This document shows positions 61,501 to 64,000 of a stretch of 64,000 nucleotides of DNA, piece by piece. Made by a program: the position numbers and the translations under genes. The DNA is from Bombyx mori (lineage: Eukaryota; Arthropoda; Insecta; Lepidoptera; Bombycidae). How positions within the stretch are numbered: the first letter of the stretch is position 1; the number at the start of each line of letters is the position of its first letter. The stretch is taken from the NCBI RefSeq assembly GCF_030269925.1, contig NC_085129.1, positions 18,529,501 to 18,593,500 of the forward strand, read 5' to 3'. The notes below the pieces were generated by a model. The model made no database searches and was not told where the DNA came from. It saw only the letters and a list, made by a program, of their open reading frames with translations.

Positions 61501-63764
61501 ATCTTAGCAGAACACGAAAGACCAGAAACTCTAAATTATAAATGTTTTGCGTGAGAATGCAGTAGAAAGGCAACAACCCTAATAGTGCTCAAACTAAACT
61601 CACGTCTTCTTCTTCTTCTTCTTCAAAGTTCTGTGTTTCTTCTTCTGGCTCGATGTCGGATTCAGGGACATGACCTGTTATAGTTCAAAATTACCAAAAC
61701 AAAAGTTTAAGACTACCAAGTTTTTACCATCACACCGCCCACCACCGAAGTATACTTCATTCGTACTAGTACCTAGAACCACTGCGTTCAACCACATTGC
61801 GTTTCCAGAGATCTTCTTTGCCACGTACCATCCGGCTTTGGAATGAGCTCCCCTCCACGGTGTTTCCCGAGCAATATGACATGTCTTTCTTCCAACGAGG
61901 CTTGTGGAGTACTTAACGGTAGGCAGCGGCTTAGCTCTGCCCTTGGCTTTGCCGACGTCCAGGGGCGACGGTAACCACTCACCATCAGGTGGGCCGTATG
62001 CTTGTGTACGCCTACAAAGGCAATAAAAAAAAGAGCAGCATCAGATGTAATGACATCTATAGCGCAAATAGGACCATTCTAAAGTCTGCAGATAATCTTT
62101 TTTGTAATGTTTTTTTTATTGTTTAGATGGGTGAACAAGCTCACAGCCCACCTGGTGTTAAGGGTTACTGGATCCCATAGACATCTACAACGTAAATGCG
62201 CCACTCCCCTTGAGATGTAAGTTCTAAGGTCTCAAGTATAGTTACAGCGGCTGTCCCACCCTTCAAACTGAAACGCATGACTGTTTTACGACAGAAATAG
62301 GCGGAGTGGTGGTACCTACCCGCGCGGACTCACAAGAGGTCTTATCACCTGTAATCTCAACACGGCTTACAACATTTAATCTACCTAACAGATAAACTGG
62401 TTCGATGGAAGTTCTTCACATTGGAAACTAGAAAAACACAAAAACTAACAAAATCACCAAATTTGCGCAACTCCAAAAACGTCGCAAGTCCGCACGGATC
62501 AGCACCTCTGACCTGTCTATTTCAGCCACGAAGCAATCGTCGCTAGTGGTACGACCGAAGATCCGCCTGGCCAAATGAAACACCCACCTTCTCTGTATCC
62601 GTTGTAATATTTCACGTCGCGTGAAGCATCTATTGTCGCCAAGAACTTGTACATCAATATGAAGTCTTTAACTGGTATCGCAGCGGAACCACCGTCCGGT
62701 TCCTTCGTTAGGGCTTCACATAGCAGTACCATTGTGTTTGTAAGGCTCTGTTTCAGTGAGTAACAGGAAAATTACATTATTGATGATTATAAATTGTCCA
62801 AAGAAAAAATGGTATAAGATAGAGGAGTAAGGAAGGAGAAAACATGTTGCATCGACTGTAGGTGACTGGGAGAAGGGCAGGAGAATGATACCAATACCAA
62901 ACATGAGTGAAGAAATGGTATATGATAGAGGAGTATGGAAGGAGAAAACATGTTGCGCCGACCTCAAGTTACTGAGAGAAGGGCATGAGAATGATACCAA
63001 TACCAAACATGAGCGAAGAAATGGTATATCATAGAGGAGTATGGAAGGAGAAAACATGTTCCGCCGACTGCAGGTGACTGGGGAAGAGCAGGAGAATCAT
63101 ACCAATACCAAACATGAGTGAAGAAATGGTATATGATAGAGGAGTATTGAAGGAGAAAACATGTTGCGCCGACCCCAGGTGACTGGGAGAAGGGCAAGAG
63201 ATGGGTGGACGAGCTCTCAGCCCACCTGATATTAAGTGGTTACTGGAGCCCATAGACATCTACAACGTAAATGCGCCATCCACCTTGAGGTATGAGTTCT
63301 AAGGTCTCAGTATAGTACAACGGCTGCCCCACCCTTCAAACTGATACGCATTACTGCTTTACGGCAGAAATGGGCGGGGTGGTGGTACCTACCCGTGCCG
63401 ACTCACAAGAGGTCCTACCACCAGTAATATCTCTAGCAAGCAAAGCCTTTCATTGTAGTTGGGTAATATTTCGGTAGGTAATGCAGCTTCCTTGTGTCAT
63501 GTCGTTGACTTGTGTAATTGTGTTCATTACATTGCGCGCTGAAAAATGAACGTAAAAAAATTCGCCTTAAAGAGCAGGATCGATTCTCCGTGTACTTATT
63601 ACCTTAGTCAGTAGACCACCAGCTACAGCCATGAAATGGAGATAGGGCACGCTTTCCTTTCTCTTATGAACTTCGCATAGACACAAGATCCTGGCCAACT
63701 CCTGAGGATCAAGGCAGAACCCCTGCCATGCGGTTTCCACAACATTGAGAGGCAGTTCGTTCAT
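55404..63764 (-). CDS. Gene A: unrecognised acidic helical protein, 279 residues, 7 coding exons
   Basis: Seven minus-strand exons (phases 0, 1, 0, 1, 1, 0 at successive junctions) join to 840 bp, or 279 residues plus stop. I do not recognise the family. The first 107 residues (MNELPLNVVETAWQGF...) look like a compact helical domain rich in L, C and A. The middle alternates acidic stretches (FEEEEEED; DSDEDIAEEILDEH) with basic ones (KKLREM; TQKQKD). IDEEGNEIPFEIYG near residues 176-189 may be a small beta element. The last 34 residues, SYQAREERLQDLERTFDEIK onward, form a probable coiled coil. There is no signal or membrane segment. Start: the ATG at 63764 with ACA before it (A at -3). Most junctions have good GT/AG; exon 5's donor GTTATG is weak. 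It stands 71 bases upstream of gene B. Confidence 0.72.
55765..55940 (-). repeat. Family B fragment in gene A intron 6
   Basis: GGGTCTTCTCAGTGGGTCGC through CCGTGAGCTCACCTACTCG to AAAATAGGTAAGGAAAAAC. Confidence 0.55.
56375..56505 (+). repeat. LINE 3' tail in gene A intron 6
   Basis: GTAGGCAGCGGCTTGGCTCT, GGCGACGGTAATCACTC and CTGCCTACAAGGGAAATAAA, then poly(A). Confidence 0.65.
56823..56947 (-). CDS. Gene A coding exon 6
   Basis: It encodes EPNVEPIDSDEDIAEEILDE through NDRIALFVAE, very acidic. The acceptor is ACGATACAG and the donor GTAATT. It enters in phase 1 and leaves in phase 0. Confidence 0.7.
57530..57600 (-). repeat. Degraded SINE scrap, Bm1-like
   Basis: GACTGCTTCACGACAGAAAT and ATGCGGACTCACTACC are the only recognisable parts. 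Confidence 0.35.
57769..57951. mobile_element. Pogo-like MITE with TA flanks
   Basis: The left end CAGTAAAGGCTCTTTAT is mirrored by AATAAGGAGCTTTTACTC, and TA lies directly outside both ends. The CAGT-type ends with TA duplication are typical of pogo/Tigger elements. The inside has TATACGCGGGATATGTTC. No coding capacity. It lies in gene A intron 5. Confidence 0.55.
58059..58220 (-). CDS. Gene A coding exon 5
   Basis: It encodes IITVKTKLNEFQNLDKNMFN through GNEIPFEIYG, entering in phase 1 after acceptor TAACTGCCCTAG. The donor at 58058 is GTTATG, which is weak. Without splicing the frame continues YDVAVNS to a TAG at 58034-58036, which could be an alternative C-terminus. Confidence 0.65.
58792..58846 (-). 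CDS. Gene A coding exon 4
   Basis: A 55-base exon encoding KKLREMSSAKLNQDAQKE. The acceptor is TATTTATTTGCAG and the donor GTGAGT, phase 0 in and phase 1 out. Confidence 0.7.
59642..59670 (-). other. Possible cassette microexon of gene A
   Basis: Between AATTCCAG and GTTAGT lies a 29-base stretch that in phase 1 reads RPVSNEDIE after a split glycine. It would need an unseen phase 0-to-1 exon before it, so I leave it out of the model. Position is approximate to a base. Confidence 0.25.
60842..61085 (+). repeat. SINE, Bm1-like, in gene A intron 3
   Basis: The body runs from CTGCTGGTAGGACGTTTCG to ACTAAGCAATAAAAACAAAT. Confidence 0.65.
61604..61674 (-). CDS. Gene A coding exon 3
   Basis: It encodes HVPESDIEPEEETQNFEEEE and EED after a split glycine, with phase 1 in and 0 out. 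The acceptor is ACTATAACAG and the donor GTGAGT. The GAA/GAG run is prone to length variation. Confidence 0.7.
61735..62030 (+). pseudogene. LINE 3' end with damaged reverse-transcriptase C-terminus
   Basis: The plus strand reads traces of LRPRTIRLWNELPSTVFPEQ-like sequence, then YDMSFFQRGLW, and the tail GGTAGGCAGCGGCTTAGCTC to GGCAATAAAAAAAAGAG. It is the same family as at 23.2 kb and carries frameshifts. Confidence 0.6.
62112..62520 (-). repeat. SINE plus unknown extension, second copy
   Basis: A reverse SINE (62112-62352) is followed by the same 170-bp extension as at 21.8 kb (CGGCTTACAACATTTAATCT to GCACCTCTGACCTG), about 90 percent alike by eye. It lies in gene A intron 2 and stops shortly before exon 2. 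Confidence 0.6.
62588..62747 (-). CDS. Gene A coding exon 2
   Basis: It encodes SLTNTMVLLCEALTKEPDGG through DVKYYNGYRE plus one base. The acceptor is CACTGAAACAG and the donor GTGGGT. The frame from here joins exon 1 in phase 0. Confidence 0.78.
62805..63198. repeat. 106-bp tandem repeat, about 3.7 copies, in gene A intron 1
   Basis: Units with AAATGGTATATGATAGAGGA start near 62809, 62915, 63021 and 63126, so the period is 105-106 bp. The last unit is cut by a SINE at GGGCAAGAG. The overlapping minus-strand ORFs with repeated FSFHTPLSYTISS are products of the array. Confidence 0.8.
63199..63428 (-). repeat. SINE, Bm1-like, abutting the tandem array
   Basis: A reverse body from ATGGGTGGACGAGCTCTCAG to CCTACCACCAGTAATA. 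The T-rich tail is missing at the array side. Confidence 0.7.
63603..63764 (-). CDS. Gene A coding exon 1
   Basis: It encodes MNELPLNVVETAWQGFCLDP through MAVAGGLLTK, 54 residues, with donor GTAATA in phase 0. The longer frame beginning three codons upstream has a TTG there, so this ATG is the likely start. Confidence 0.78.
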
Positions 63765-63798
63765 TGTTGACAACTAAAATCATTGATTTCTTATTTCA

Positions 63799-64000
63799 TC
63801 TATATATTAATACGTGAAGCAAAAACTTTGAATCCCTTTTTACGAAAATTGCGCGGACGGAGGAGTATGAAATTTTCCACGCTTATAGAGAATATCGAAA
63901 AGAAGTGCACAATGCTAATATTTTTTTTACAATAATGCATAAAAGATACATTAAATCAATAAAGAAAACATTACACACACTACCATGTATTTGACACACA
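63799..64000 (+). mobile_element. Lep1-like Helitron, cut by the window end
   Basis: It starts TCTATATATTAATACGTGAA just 35 bases upstream of the gene A start codon and runs off the window. It probably lies in the promoter or 5' UTR of gene A. Confidence 0.7.

Noticed and set aside
62716..63259. Minus-strand ORFs with repeated SFHTPLSYTISS
   Set aside because: They are translations of the 106-bp minisatellite and part of a SINE.

Overview
The window is animal nuclear DNA, almost certainly from a silkmoth-like lepidopteran (Bombyx or a close relative). It is AT-rich, its genes have many short exons with GT/AG borders, and it is crowded with a tRNA-headed SINE that looks like Bm1 of Bombyx mori. 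It also holds Lep1-like Helitron fragments, LINE 3' ends, mariner relics and MITEs typical of Lepidoptera. Family names for repeats are from memory of such sequences and were not searched.

Layout. Bases 1 to about 32 kb hold no gene I can support. This part is a graveyard of nested mobile elements: SINEs, three solo LTRs, two related interspersed families that I call B and C, Helitrons, a dead mariner transposase, RTE and other LINE tails, and several MITEs. From 32.5 to 47.2 kb on the plus strand lies a complete fatty acyl-CoA reductase gene of 11 coding exons. All splice phases agree and give 524 residues. Its introns carry SINEs, a 168-bp tandem array derived from a MITE, and a 105-bp tandem array. 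From 47.25 to about 52.5 kb there is AT-rich DNA with no recognisable repeat, which may be a long 3' UTR or regulatory DNA.

From 52.8 to 63.8 kb, on the minus strand and convergent with the reductase, I could assemble two genes from exons with fully consistent phases. Gene A (63764 to 55404) has 7 coding exons and encodes 279 residues: an alpha-helical start, a very acidic middle and a charged helical C-terminus. Gene B (55332 to 52768) has 4 coding exons and encodes 158 residues. Only 71 bases separate the stop of A from the first ATG of B, so they may share a transcript. I recognise neither protein family, and they are the best candidates here for something undescribed.

Most long open frames elsewhere are chance or fall within repeats. 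Functions of genes A and B, and any link between them and the reductase, are unknown.
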